A stretch of 64,000 nt of DNA from Arthrobacter yangruifuii (lineage in GTDB: Bacteria > Actinomycetota > Actinomycetes > Actinomycetales > Micrococcaceae). The translations under genes and the position numbers were made by a program. The stretch covers positions 434,001 to 498,000 of the forward strand of contig NZ_VTFX01000001.1 of NCBI RefSeq assembly GCF_009192775.1, written 5' to 3'. Each line of letters starts with the position of its first letter. Within the stretch, counting starts at the first letter, position 1. A model generated the notes under the pieces. It was not told where the DNA came from. It saw only the letters and a program-made list of their open reading frames with translations, and ran no database searches. Positions 49,916 to 56,335 of this stretch are shown piece after piece.

Positions 49916-50800
49916 GTGTTCACCGGCCTGTCCGCCTTTCCCCTGACCCCGGTCATCAATGACACCGTAGATCTGGACCTGTTCACTGCGTTGGTCCGCC
50001 GGGCGGCGGAGGTGGGAGCGGATTCCATCGGCGCCCTGGGTTCCACCGGCAGCTACGCCTACCTGTCCCGGGAAGAACGACGCCGCGTGGCGGAGGCCGC
50101 GGTCCAGGCAGCCGGAGAGGTGCCGGTGATCGTTGGCATTGGAGCCCTGCGCACCTCTGACGTGCTGCGCGGAGCGGAGGATGCACAGCACGCCGGCGCC
50201 GCCGGGCTGCTGCTCGCGCCGGTGTCCTACCAGCCGCTGACCGAGGAAGAAGTGGCCGGCCTGTTTGAAGCGGTGTCCGCGGCCAGTTCGGTGCCCATCT
50301 GCATCTATGACAATCCGACCACCACCCGGTTCACCTTCACTGATGAGCTGTATGCCCGGATAGGCGCCCTGCCGCACGTCGAGGCCGTGAAGATTCCGCC
50401 GCGTCCCGTTGCAGAGGCAGCCGAACGAATCCGGCAGGTCCGGATAGTGCTGCCCGCGGACGTTGCGCTGGGGGTAAGCGGCGACGAGTTCTCCGGCCCG
50501 GCCCTGAGTGCCGGAGCAGACGTCTGGTTCAGCGTTGTGGGCGGCATCCTGCCGGACCGGGCGCTCGCGCTTACCCGGGCCGCGCAGGCCGGGGATGCCG
50601 ATACCGTCCGGCAGCTGTCGGAGCAGCTGGAACCTCTCTGGAACCTGTTTCGGGAGTTCGGCAGCCTGCGGGTGACCTCCGCGATTGCGTCACAGCTGGG
50701 TCTGGTGCCGCAGGACAACCTGCCGGCACCGCTGCGGCCGCTTGGGGAAGCAGCGCAGGTTCGGGTCGGCCGGATGCTCAGCGACCTGGAACCTGCCTAG
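49916..50800 (+). CDS. DapA/NanA family (dihydrodipicolinate synthase-like) aldolase
   Basis: This encodes 294 residues from GTG 49916 after AGCGAGG. The TIM barrel has the Schiff-base Lys159 (VEAVKIPPRP), Tyr131 (CIYDNPTTT) and LGSTGSYAYLSREERRRVAE as the substrate-binding loop (GSTGS instead of the DapA GTTGE). The latter change argues against lysine biosynthesis and for an aldolase acting on another 2-keto acid, such as KDG or 5-dehydro-4-deoxyglucarate. VSGDEFSGPALSAGADVWFS follows the catalytic region. It is monocistronic, and the substrate is open. Confidence 0.88.
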   Translation: MFTGLSAFPLTPVINDTVDLDLFTALVRRAAEVGADSIGALGSTGSYAYLSREERRRVAEAAVQAAGEVPVIVGIGALRTSDVLRGAEDAQHAGAAGLLLAPVSYQPLTEEEVAGLFEAVSAASSVPICIYDNPTTTRFTFTDELYARIGALPHVEAVKIPPRPVAEAAERIRQVRIVLPADVALGVSGDEFSGPALSAGADVWFSVVGGILPDRALALTRAAQAGDADTVRQLSEQLEPLWNLFREFGSLRVTSAIASQLGLVPQDNLPAPLRPLGEAAQVRVGRMLSDLEPA

Positions 50801-50848
50801 CGGGCACCACAGCCGACGCCGGTGCCCGCCGCTCGGGCAGGCACCGGC
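50800..50848. terminator. Overlapping hairpins between convergent genes
   Basis: GCGGGCACC (50800-50808) pairs with GGTGCCCGC (50821-50829). Alternatively GCCGGTGCC (50818-50826) pairs with GGCACCGGC (50840-50848). The two mutually exclusive stems sit between the convergent DapA-like gene and the lipoprotein gene and could end both transcripts. Confidence 0.7.
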
Positions 50849-50858
50849 ATCCGGGGGG

Positions 50859-51854
50859 TTAGCGCCCCGTGAGCTCCCGGGCGGTGGCAGCGATCTCTGT
50901 CATGCGCGGGTTGAGCTTCTCCAGTTCGGCTGCGTGCTCGGCAATGGCTGCCTTCTTGGCCTCCCGGATTGACGCCGCGAACTCGTCCCGCGCTCCGGTT
51001 TCCAGGGAGCAGTTGTAGTACTTCACGGCGAGTGCGGCTTCGGCGGGAGTCGGAACGTAGGCAACCTCGGTGTCGGCGGGGATGATTTCCACGCCGCTGG
51101 ACTTCTTCGGCCCGCTGCGCTCCGGGTATTCCACCGGCGTGCCCAGGTCAACGCCGGGCGTGATGCCGAAGAGCTGCCCCGGTGCCGGGGTCACCGGTTC
51201 CCCGGCGTCGACCAGGCACTGGATCACCTTTTCCTGCAACGGTGCCAGGGCGTCCATGGTCGGGTCGAAGATGCCCGACAGCTTGCTGGCCAGCCGGTTG
51301 TATTCGATCAGGGTGTCCTCGGCGCCTTCGCCCAGTGCGGCCCAGGCCTTGGTGTTGCACGCGGTGGCGACGGCGTCGAAGGAGGCATCGTGGACGTAGA
51401 TCTTGGCGGGGGCGGGCGGCATCGGCTCGGACCGCAGGCCGCGTTCGGTGGCGTCCTGCACGCTGTCGAAGAAGACATCGGCGACGGTCAGCTGGTCCAG
51501 GATCTCGCTGCGGTGCTCGGTGCCGGGTTCCGTGGGGATGAACCCGTTGTACTCGGGGTAGCCGTTGTCCGCATAGCACTGGAAGCGCAGGACGTCCTGG
51601 GCGAAGAACGCCTGGTCCAGCTCCTCGGCCAGGTACGCCTCGAACGGATCGGCGGAGGAATCGGCCACCGGGGTCAGGGCCGCGCCGGCGCTGCAGCCGG
51701 CGAGCACGGGGGCGCCGAGGGCAACCACGGCGAGCCCCGCCAGGTAACGACGACGGCGGCGGGCCTGCGTGCCGGTGTCGTCGGCGGTTGCCGAGGGAGC
51801 GGTTGCCGGGGCGGCGGTTGCCGCCGGGCGAGAGGAGAAACGGTTCCGGTTCAT
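50859..51854 (-). CDS. Putative lipoprotein, function unknown
   Basis: This 331-residue protein has a long Ala/Thr-rich leader, a basic patch (ARRRRRYLAG) and a hydrophobic segment ending in the lipobox LAGC (Cys near residue 55), so it is probably anchored outside the membrane. The mature part has four Cys (LRFQCYADNG, TACNTKAW, VIQCLVDAGEP, YYNCSLETG), whose spacing suggests two disulfides. A late Lys/Glu/Ala-rich helix ends the protein. I do not recognise the family; such lipoproteins are lineage-specific in Micrococcaceae. Confidence 0.75.
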   Translation of the reverse strand: MNRNRFSSRPAATAAPATAPSATADDTGTQARRRRRYLAGLAVVALGAPVLAGCSAGAALTPVADSSADPFEAYLAEELDQAFFAQDVLRFQCYADNGYPEYNGFIPTEPGTEHRSEILDQLTVADVFFDSVQDATERGLRSEPMPPAPAKIYVHDASFDAVATACNTKAWAALGEGAEDTLIEYNRLASKLSGIFDPTMDALAPLQEKVIQCLVDAGEPVTPAPGQLFGITPGVDLGTPVEYPERSGPKKSSGVEIIPADTEVAYVPTPAEAALAVKYYNCSLETGARDEFAASIREAKKAAIAEHAAELEKLNPRMTEIAATARELTGR

Positions 51855-51965
51855 GGGGTGCCCTTTCGAGACTGAGTCCAGGTGCGGTGCCGGACCGGCT
51901 CATCGGGAGCATGTCCGTAGAACGACTGCGGTAATCAGGTGGAGCAGGCCAAACGGGAAAGCGGC

Positions 51966-52997
51966 TCAGACGGTGCGGAGCCCGCGTGCCCGGGCCAGCC
52001 TCCGGGTACCGGAGGCCAGGGCTGCCACAGCAAGGGCGAGGACAAGGAACGCCCATTCCCAGTGCGCGGCGGCGGTGAGGGGAAGTCTGAGCCCGGCCAG
52101 CAGCAGCTCGGCGGTGTTGCCGGACCAGAGACGGATCAGCAGGGGAACGGCTGCCACGGCCAGGCCTGCCGTCCAGGGAAGTGCGCGGGGGCCGCTGACC
52201 AGGACCATTCCCACGGTCAGCATCAGTGCCGCCGCCGCCGTCGTCAGGGTCCGGGCATCAACGGCGATCCCGCTTGATACGTCATAGAAGAACAGGGCTG
52301 CTCCTCCGGTCAGCCGGCTCACGGCCAGCGCCAGGCCGGCCAGGGAAGCCCCCGCTGTAACGGCAGCAAGGAGCATCCGGCGGGAAGCCGTTGGAGCGGG
52401 ATTCCCCACCAGTGCCAGCAGTGCCAGCGCACTCAGCGCCAGCATGGGAACCAGTGACGGAGCCAGCAGGCCGGCCACCTGCCCGGAGAGGGGAATCAGC
52501 GGAGCAGCGACCGCTGCGCTGAGGTACAGGGTGCGGCGGAGGGAGTGCCGTCCGGCCAGCGTTGCCGCGAACCCGGCGAGCAGTGCCAGATAGACCGCAG
52601 CGGCCGCCGTCGTAAACGGCCCCATGGCCATGAGTTCCTCGCTGAACCCTTCGCCGGTGGGCCGCCAGCGCAGCGTGCCCGGCCGGACCCACGGCCCCCA
52701 TTCGCCCAGCAAAGTCAAGGTGACCGCTAGATATGTAGCCAGGACCGTGGCGGTGAACGCGAGTCCGTTCCGGCGCTTCCTGCCCACGCTGCCCAGGAGT
52801 TCCAGGCCGCGGGTTGCCAGTCCGTTGCCCACGAGGTTGAACAGTTCGGCCGGGGTGGCCGTGGTGCGCTGCTCGGAACGGGCGACGGAGAGCAGCACGC
52901 CGATCAATTCCTCGCCCTGCTCCCGGCGCCAGCGGCGCGGGTAGGCGCCCAGCGCCCGGGTGTAGGTGGCCTCCAGCTTGGAGGTTCCGCCGCTCAT
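51966..52997 (-). CDS. PadR-associated membrane protein (left module)
   Basis: This 343-residue protein overlaps its PadR gene by ATGA. The cytoplasmic N-terminus, YTRALGAYPRRWRREQGEEL with IGVLLSVARSEQRTT, matches the N-terminus of the right-hand module. It is followed by about eight membrane helices (from about residue 75 to 335). The N-terminal motif (YP..WR...GEE..GvLL) is common in actinobacterial membrane proteins linked to PadR regulators. The function is unknown; transport or stress sensing are candidates. Confidence 0.8.
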   Translation of the reverse strand: MSGGTSKLEATYTRALGAYPRRWRREQGEELIGVLLSVARSEQRTTATPAELFNLVGNGLATRGLELLGSVGRKRRNGLAFTATVLATYLAVTLTLLGEWGPWVRPGTLRWRPTGEGFSEELMAMGPFTTAAAAVYLALLAGFAATLAGRHSLRRTLYLSAAVAAPLIPLSGQVAGLLAPSLVPMLALSALALLALVGNPAPTASRRMLLAAVTAGASLAGLALAVSRLTGGAALFFYDVSSGIAVDARTLTTAAAALMLTVGMVLVSGPRALPWTAGLAVAAVPLLIRLWSGNTAELLLAGLRLPLTAAAHWEWAFLVLALAVAALASGTRRLARARGLRTV

Positions 52998-53332
52998 GCT
53001 CCGGCCTGCGCTGCACGCAGCCGCAGCTTGGACATTGCCTGCCGGGCGTTGGCTGCCAGGCGGTCCGCTTCCCGAGCGAGGGTGGCGGCACCGCCGTCGG
53101 TGATCCGGTAGTAGCGGCGGGCACGGCCGTCCACTACGTCCTCGCCGGAAATCTCCACCAGTCCGTCCTCCCGCAGCCGGTCCAGCACGCCGTAGAGGGT
53201 GCCGGGCTGCAGCTTTACCCGGCCGTCGGAGAGGTCCTTCGTCTCGGCGATCAGGGCGTAGCCGTGCTTGGGGCCGTCGGCCAGGGCCGAGAGGACCAGA
53301 AAGGTCGGTTCGCGCATCTCATGCTTGCTCAT
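52994..53332 (-). CDS. PadR family transcriptional regulator (left module)
   Basis: This 112-residue protein begins MSKHEMREPTFLVLSALADG with the PadR winged helix: GPKHGYALIAETKDLSDGRV, QPGTLYGVLDRLREDGLVEI and VVDGRARRYYRITDGGAATL. The C-terminal helix would dimerise. There is no ribosome binding site before ATG 53332; TATCGT lies 7 nt upstream, compatible with a leaderless transcript. It is closely related to the right-hand PadR. It most likely represses the operon it heads. Confidence 0.9.
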   Translation of the reverse strand: MSKHEMREPTFLVLSALADGPKHGYALIAETKDLSDGRVKLQPGTLYGVLDRLREDGLVEISGEDVVDGRARRYYRITDGGAATLAREADRLAANARQAMSKLRLRAAQAGA

Positions 53333-53490
53333 GCCGAGAACGATAGTCAGAAAAACTGAATATAGGGAAGAAAAGGATATAACGGTTGGGTCACGGTTGG
53401 GCCGGAGTTGAAACCGTACCGAGACAGGGCGCCGAAAAAGACACGGCCGGCACTGTTTCCATATTCATGTGACATACATATAGTGCTTCC
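53333..53490. promoter_or_regulatory. Shared divergent PadR promoter region
   Basis: This 158-bp AT-richer space has a TCAG-AAAAA-CTGA dyad near the left gene (53351-53363). Near the right gene an imperfect dyad TATTCATGT-G-ACATACATA (53462-53480) has an ATGT/ACAT core like known PadR operators. TATAGT at 53479-53484 sits 6 nt before ATG 53491 as a probable -10 box. Confidence 0.6.
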
Positions 53491-53829
53491 ATGAGCACCC
53501 GAGAGATGCGCGAACCCACCTTCCTGATCCTGACCGCGTTAGCCAGGGGCAGGCACCACGGATACTCCTTGCTGACCGAAACCAAGAAGCTTTCCGGCGG
53601 GAGGGTGTCGCTCAAACCCGGCAGCCTCTATACGACATTGGACCGCCTCCAGGAGGAAGGACTGGTACGGGACGACGGCGAGGAAGCAGTGGCCGGACGG
53701 CTCCGCCGCTACTACGCGCTGACTGACAGTGGGGCCGACGCCCTGAAAACAGAGGCCGATCGCATGGAAGCAGGCGCAGATGTCGCCCGACAGAGTCTGC
53801 GCATCCGGACCAAAGGGGCACTGGCATGA
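53491..53829 (+). CDS. PadR family transcriptional regulator (right module)
   Basis: This 112-residue paralogue of the left PadR begins MSTREMREPTFLILTALARG, then HHGYSLLTETKKLSGGRVSL, KPGSLYTTLDRLQEEGLVRD and AVAGRLRRYYALTDSGADAL. No ribosome binding site is present and TATAGT ends 6 nt upstream, so the transcript is probably leaderless. It overlaps its membrane-protein gene by ATGA. The two PadR proteins share nearly the whole DNA-binding domain, so cross-regulation is plausible. Confidence 0.9.
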   Translation: MSTREMREPTFLILTALARGRHHGYSLLTETKKLSGGRVSLKPGSLYTTLDRLQEEGLVRDDGEEAVAGRLRRYYALTDSGADALKTEADRMEAGADVARQSLRIRTKGALA

Positions 53830-54809
53830 GCGAGGCAGCATTGGAGCGCGGGTACCGGCGGGCACTGCGGGCCTACCCTGCCAGCTGGCGCGCTCGGCAC
53901 GGTGAGGAATTCCTTGGGGTAATGCTCGACGTCGCGGCGGGTGAAGGGAGAGGGAAACCGACGCGGTCCGAGCTGCTGCACCTGATGTTGCACGGGACTG
54001 CTGCGCGCGTGAACCGGGTTCTGCAGGGCCGCCGCCGGGACCGGATGGCGGCCATCGGGACCATCGGCGGTACGGCGCTCGCGCTGGTGATGATGGTGCT
54101 GGGTGAACTTGGCCGGTGGTTCCGTTGGAACAGCTACAACCTGGTGGATCACCCGTTCGGAGCGTTCACCACTCCCGCTGCAATCGCTTTTGTCCTGACC
54201 ATCATGGCGTTCGCAGCCCTGGCCGCCGGCCGGCACACTACTGCAAGGGTCCTGCACGCGGCTGCTGTGGCCGCGAGCATCGCTCTGGCGGTCGTTCTCG
54301 GCGTCACGGATCCCGCCATCCCCGTGCATCCCCTCGTGTTCAGTTTCTTCGGAGCCGCGAATCTGCTGGCCCTGTTCGGCAATCCCGTCCGCACGTCGGT
54401 GTTGCGGAGGCTTGTCTTCATCGGCGCACCCCTGCTTGGCGTCTTTATCACCCTCACCAGCTATTTGCAGGGCGGCGGAGCGCAGCGGACCTTCTGGGGC
54501 GGCCCCTACCTCATCAGCGACCAGCGGTTGGCGTGGTGGTCCCTGGAGCTAGTGGTGCTTGCCGCGCTGCTTGCCGCTGCCGGGCCGAAAGCGCGCCCCT
54601 GGGCCTGCCTGGCCCTCATCCCCCTGGCTTCCCTCCCGCTTTCCGGTATGTTCCTCAGCCTCGGGGGTAACGCGGCTATTGGGCTCATCGGGATCCAGCC
54701 CGGGGTCTTCTATGTCTTCTGCTCCGTCATGGGCGTGGTCAGCGCATGGGTGGCCTGGAAGCGGCCCGTGTTGAGCTTCGGAAGCCGGGATGCTAGGCCT
54801 GCAGGCTAG
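53826..54809 (+). CDS. PadR-associated membrane protein (right module)
   Basis: This 327-residue protein begins with a cytoplasmic N-terminus, YRRALRAYPASWRARHGEEF with LGVMLDVAAGEGRG, paralogous to the left module. About eight hydrophobic helices follow. The helical region diverges more than the N-terminus. The function is unknown. The arrangement PadR-then-membrane protein mirrors the left pair, suggesting an inverted duplication of a two-gene unit. Confidence 0.8.
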   Translation: MSEAALERGYRRALRAYPASWRARHGEEFLGVMLDVAAGEGRGKPTRSELLHLMLHGTAARVNRVLQGRRRDRMAAIGTIGGTALALVMMVLGELGRWFRWNSYNLVDHPFGAFTTPAAIAFVLTIMAFAALAAGRHTTARVLHAAAVAASIALAVVLGVTDPAIPVHPLVFSFFGAANLLALFGNPVRTSVLRRLVFIGAPLLGVFITLTSYLQGGGAQRTFWGGPYLISDQRLAWWSLELVVLAALLAAAGPKARPWACLALIPLASLPLSGMFLSLGGNAAIGLIGIQPGVFYVFCSVMGVVSAWVAWKRPVLSFGSRDARPAG

Positions 54810-54860
54810 TCAGATGCGGCCGGACATTGCGTTACTTTTCGCTCGTCCTAAATCACCGGA

Positions 54861-54881
54861 AAAACCGGCTAAGCTGGTTTT
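54861..54881 (+). terminator. Terminator-like dyad after the right PadR module
   Basis: AAAACCGGCT-A-AGCTGGTTTT (one mismatch in ten pairs) lies 50 bp after the membrane-protein stop and ends in TTTTCG. It shares the GGCTAAGC core with the palindrome immediately downstream. Confidence 0.55.
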
Positions 54882-54882
54882 C

Positions 54883-54910
54883 GTATATGCTAAGCAGGCT
54901 TAGCATATAC
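54883..54910. promoter_or_regulatory. Perfect 28-bp palindrome upstream of the desaturase
   Basis: Perfect 13-bp arms GTATATGCTAAGC (54883-54895) and GCTTAGCATATAC (54898-54910) surround AG. The site is AT-rich relative to its surroundings, lies 212 bp before the desaturase gene and has the size of a TetR- or FadR-type operator. No regulator gene is adjacent, so the binding protein would be encoded elsewhere. A second terminator is an alternative. Confidence 0.6.
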
Positions 54911-55122
54911 CGGCCACCAGCCGGAGATTCCAAACCCGCGGATTCGCGTCCCAGCCAAAGACCGGGAAGCGAATCCGGTGCTTTTCCGCAGCCCTTAATG
55001 CATCTGCTGCCGGGGCGGGAATCCGGTGTCATGTTCCTCCCCGGTACATGGCCCGGAGTCTGCGGACGCAGTGGTTTTGGTTAATATGACATGGACTTTG
55101 TTCGCCGATATGAGAGTGAATT

Positions 55123-56238
55123 ATGGAAGACGCCCTTATGACGGGTGCCAGTGTGGATTCGAGTGCTGAAGGCAAACACCGGCCACCTGGCCCGGCCCGC
55201 CAGCGGCATCTCAGCGACTTCACGGCTTTGACCCGACAGGTCCAGGACGCCGGCTATATGCGCCGGAACTACGGCTATTACTGGGCCAAGCTGATTGGAT
55301 TAACCCTGATTGGCGCGGTGCTGGCCGTGGCATTCATCCTGCTCGGGGATACCTGGTGGCAGATGGTGACCGCGGTGGTGCTGGCATTGCTGATGACGCA
55401 GATCGCGTTTCTCGGGCACGACGCAGCACATCGGCAGATCTTCGTATCGCCGAAGTGGAACGAGTGGGTCTCGTTGATCGTGGTTAATCTCTTTGCCGGT
55501 ATGGGCCTTGGCTGGTGGAATGCAAAACACAGCAAGCATCATGCCGCCCCGAACAAGATCGGTACGGATCCGGACATCGCTCCCGGTGTCCTGGCCTTCA
55601 CCCCTGAGGCAGCCGAAGCGCGCAAGAACCGTTTCACGCGCTGGCTTGCCACCAAACAGGGTTACTTTTTCTTCCCGCTGCTCCTGCTCGAGGGCGTCAA
55701 CCTGCATGTGCAGGGAATCAAGCGGGTCCTGGGAAAGGGCCGGATCAAGCGGCGGTGGGTGGAACTCAGCTTCATCACCGTGCGCCTGGCCAGTTATGTG
55801 GTGCTGGTCTTCCTGGTGCTTTCACCGGGCAAGGGCGCAGCGTTCATCGGCGTCCAGCTCGCCGTTTTCGGGCTGTACATGGGCATTGCCTTCGCCCCGA
55901 ATCACATCGGCATGCCCATCGCACCCCGGGAGGCGGGCATCGATTTCCTGCGCCGCCAGGTGTTGATGAGCCGAAACATCACCGGCGGCCGGTGGGTGGA
56001 TACCTTTATGGGCGGACTGAACTTCCAGGTTGAGCACCACCTGTTCCCCTCCATGTCGCGCCCGAATCTGCGAAAAGTTGCCCCGCTGGTCCGCCAGCAC
56101 TGCGATCAGCTGGGTGTGAAGTACACCGAAACTGCATTCGGCCAATCCCTGCGGGACGTTACCGCCTATATCAACAAGGTGGGCCGCGGCGGGGTCGATA
56201 CGTGGGCCTGCCCGCTGGCGAGCACTCACCGCGTGTAA
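55123..56238 (+). CDS. Membrane fatty-acid (acyl-CoA) desaturase
   Basis: This 371-residue di-iron membrane desaturase starts at ATG 55123; ATG 55138 has a better-placed GGAAG and may be used. The three His boxes are complete: HDAAH (99-103), HSKHH (136-140) and QVEHH (302-306). The Gln in the third box marks front-end (delta-6-like, linoleoyl-CoA desaturase) members. There is no cytochrome b5 domain. Four membrane helices (about 57-95, 115-130, 215-260) are seen. Expression may respond to the palindrome upstream, perhaps linked to temperature or lipid state. Confidence 0.92.
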   Translation: MEDALMTGASVDSSAEGKHRPPGPARQRHLSDFTALTRQVQDAGYMRRNYGYYWAKLIGLTLIGAVLAVAFILLGDTWWQMVTAVVLALLMTQIAFLGHDAAHRQIFVSPKWNEWVSLIVVNLFAGMGLGWWNAKHSKHHAAPNKIGTDPDIAPGVLAFTPEAAEARKNRFTRWLATKQGYFFFPLLLLEGVNLHVQGIKRVLGKGRIKRRWVELSFITVRLASYVVLVFLVLSPGKGAAFIGVQLAVFGLYMGIAFAPNHIGMPIAPREAGIDFLRRQVLMSRNITGGRWVDTFMGGLNFQVEHHLFPSMSRPNLRKVAPLVRQHCDQLGVKYTETAFGQSLRDVTAYINKVGRGGVDTWACPLASTHRV

Positions 56239-56277
56239 GTTCGGAAAACCTGCTTCCTTCGTTCGCGAAGATCGTAC

Positions 56278-56311
56278 AAACCGGATCACCCCTCAGGGGG
56301 TGGTCCGGTTT
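56278..56311. terminator. Bidirectional terminator
   Basis: AAACCGGATCACCCC (56278-56292) pairs with GGGGTGGTCCGGTTT (56297-56311) with one G-T pair around a short loop. It lies between the convergent desaturase and xanthine dehydrogenase genes, giving A and T runs at both ends. Confidence 0.85.
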
Positions 56312-56335
56312 CGTTTCCGGCAGCGGCCGCAGCGG

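Noticed and set aside
49916-50800. Lysine-biosynthetic dihydrodipicolinate synthase (dapA)
   Set aside because: The GTTGE-type loop is GSTGS here and the context is not biosynthetic, so only a DapA-family aldolase is claimed.
54883-54910. Attachment site or inverted terminal repeat of a mobile element
   Set aside because: There is no integrase, transposase or matching second copy in the window; an operator or terminator is simpler.
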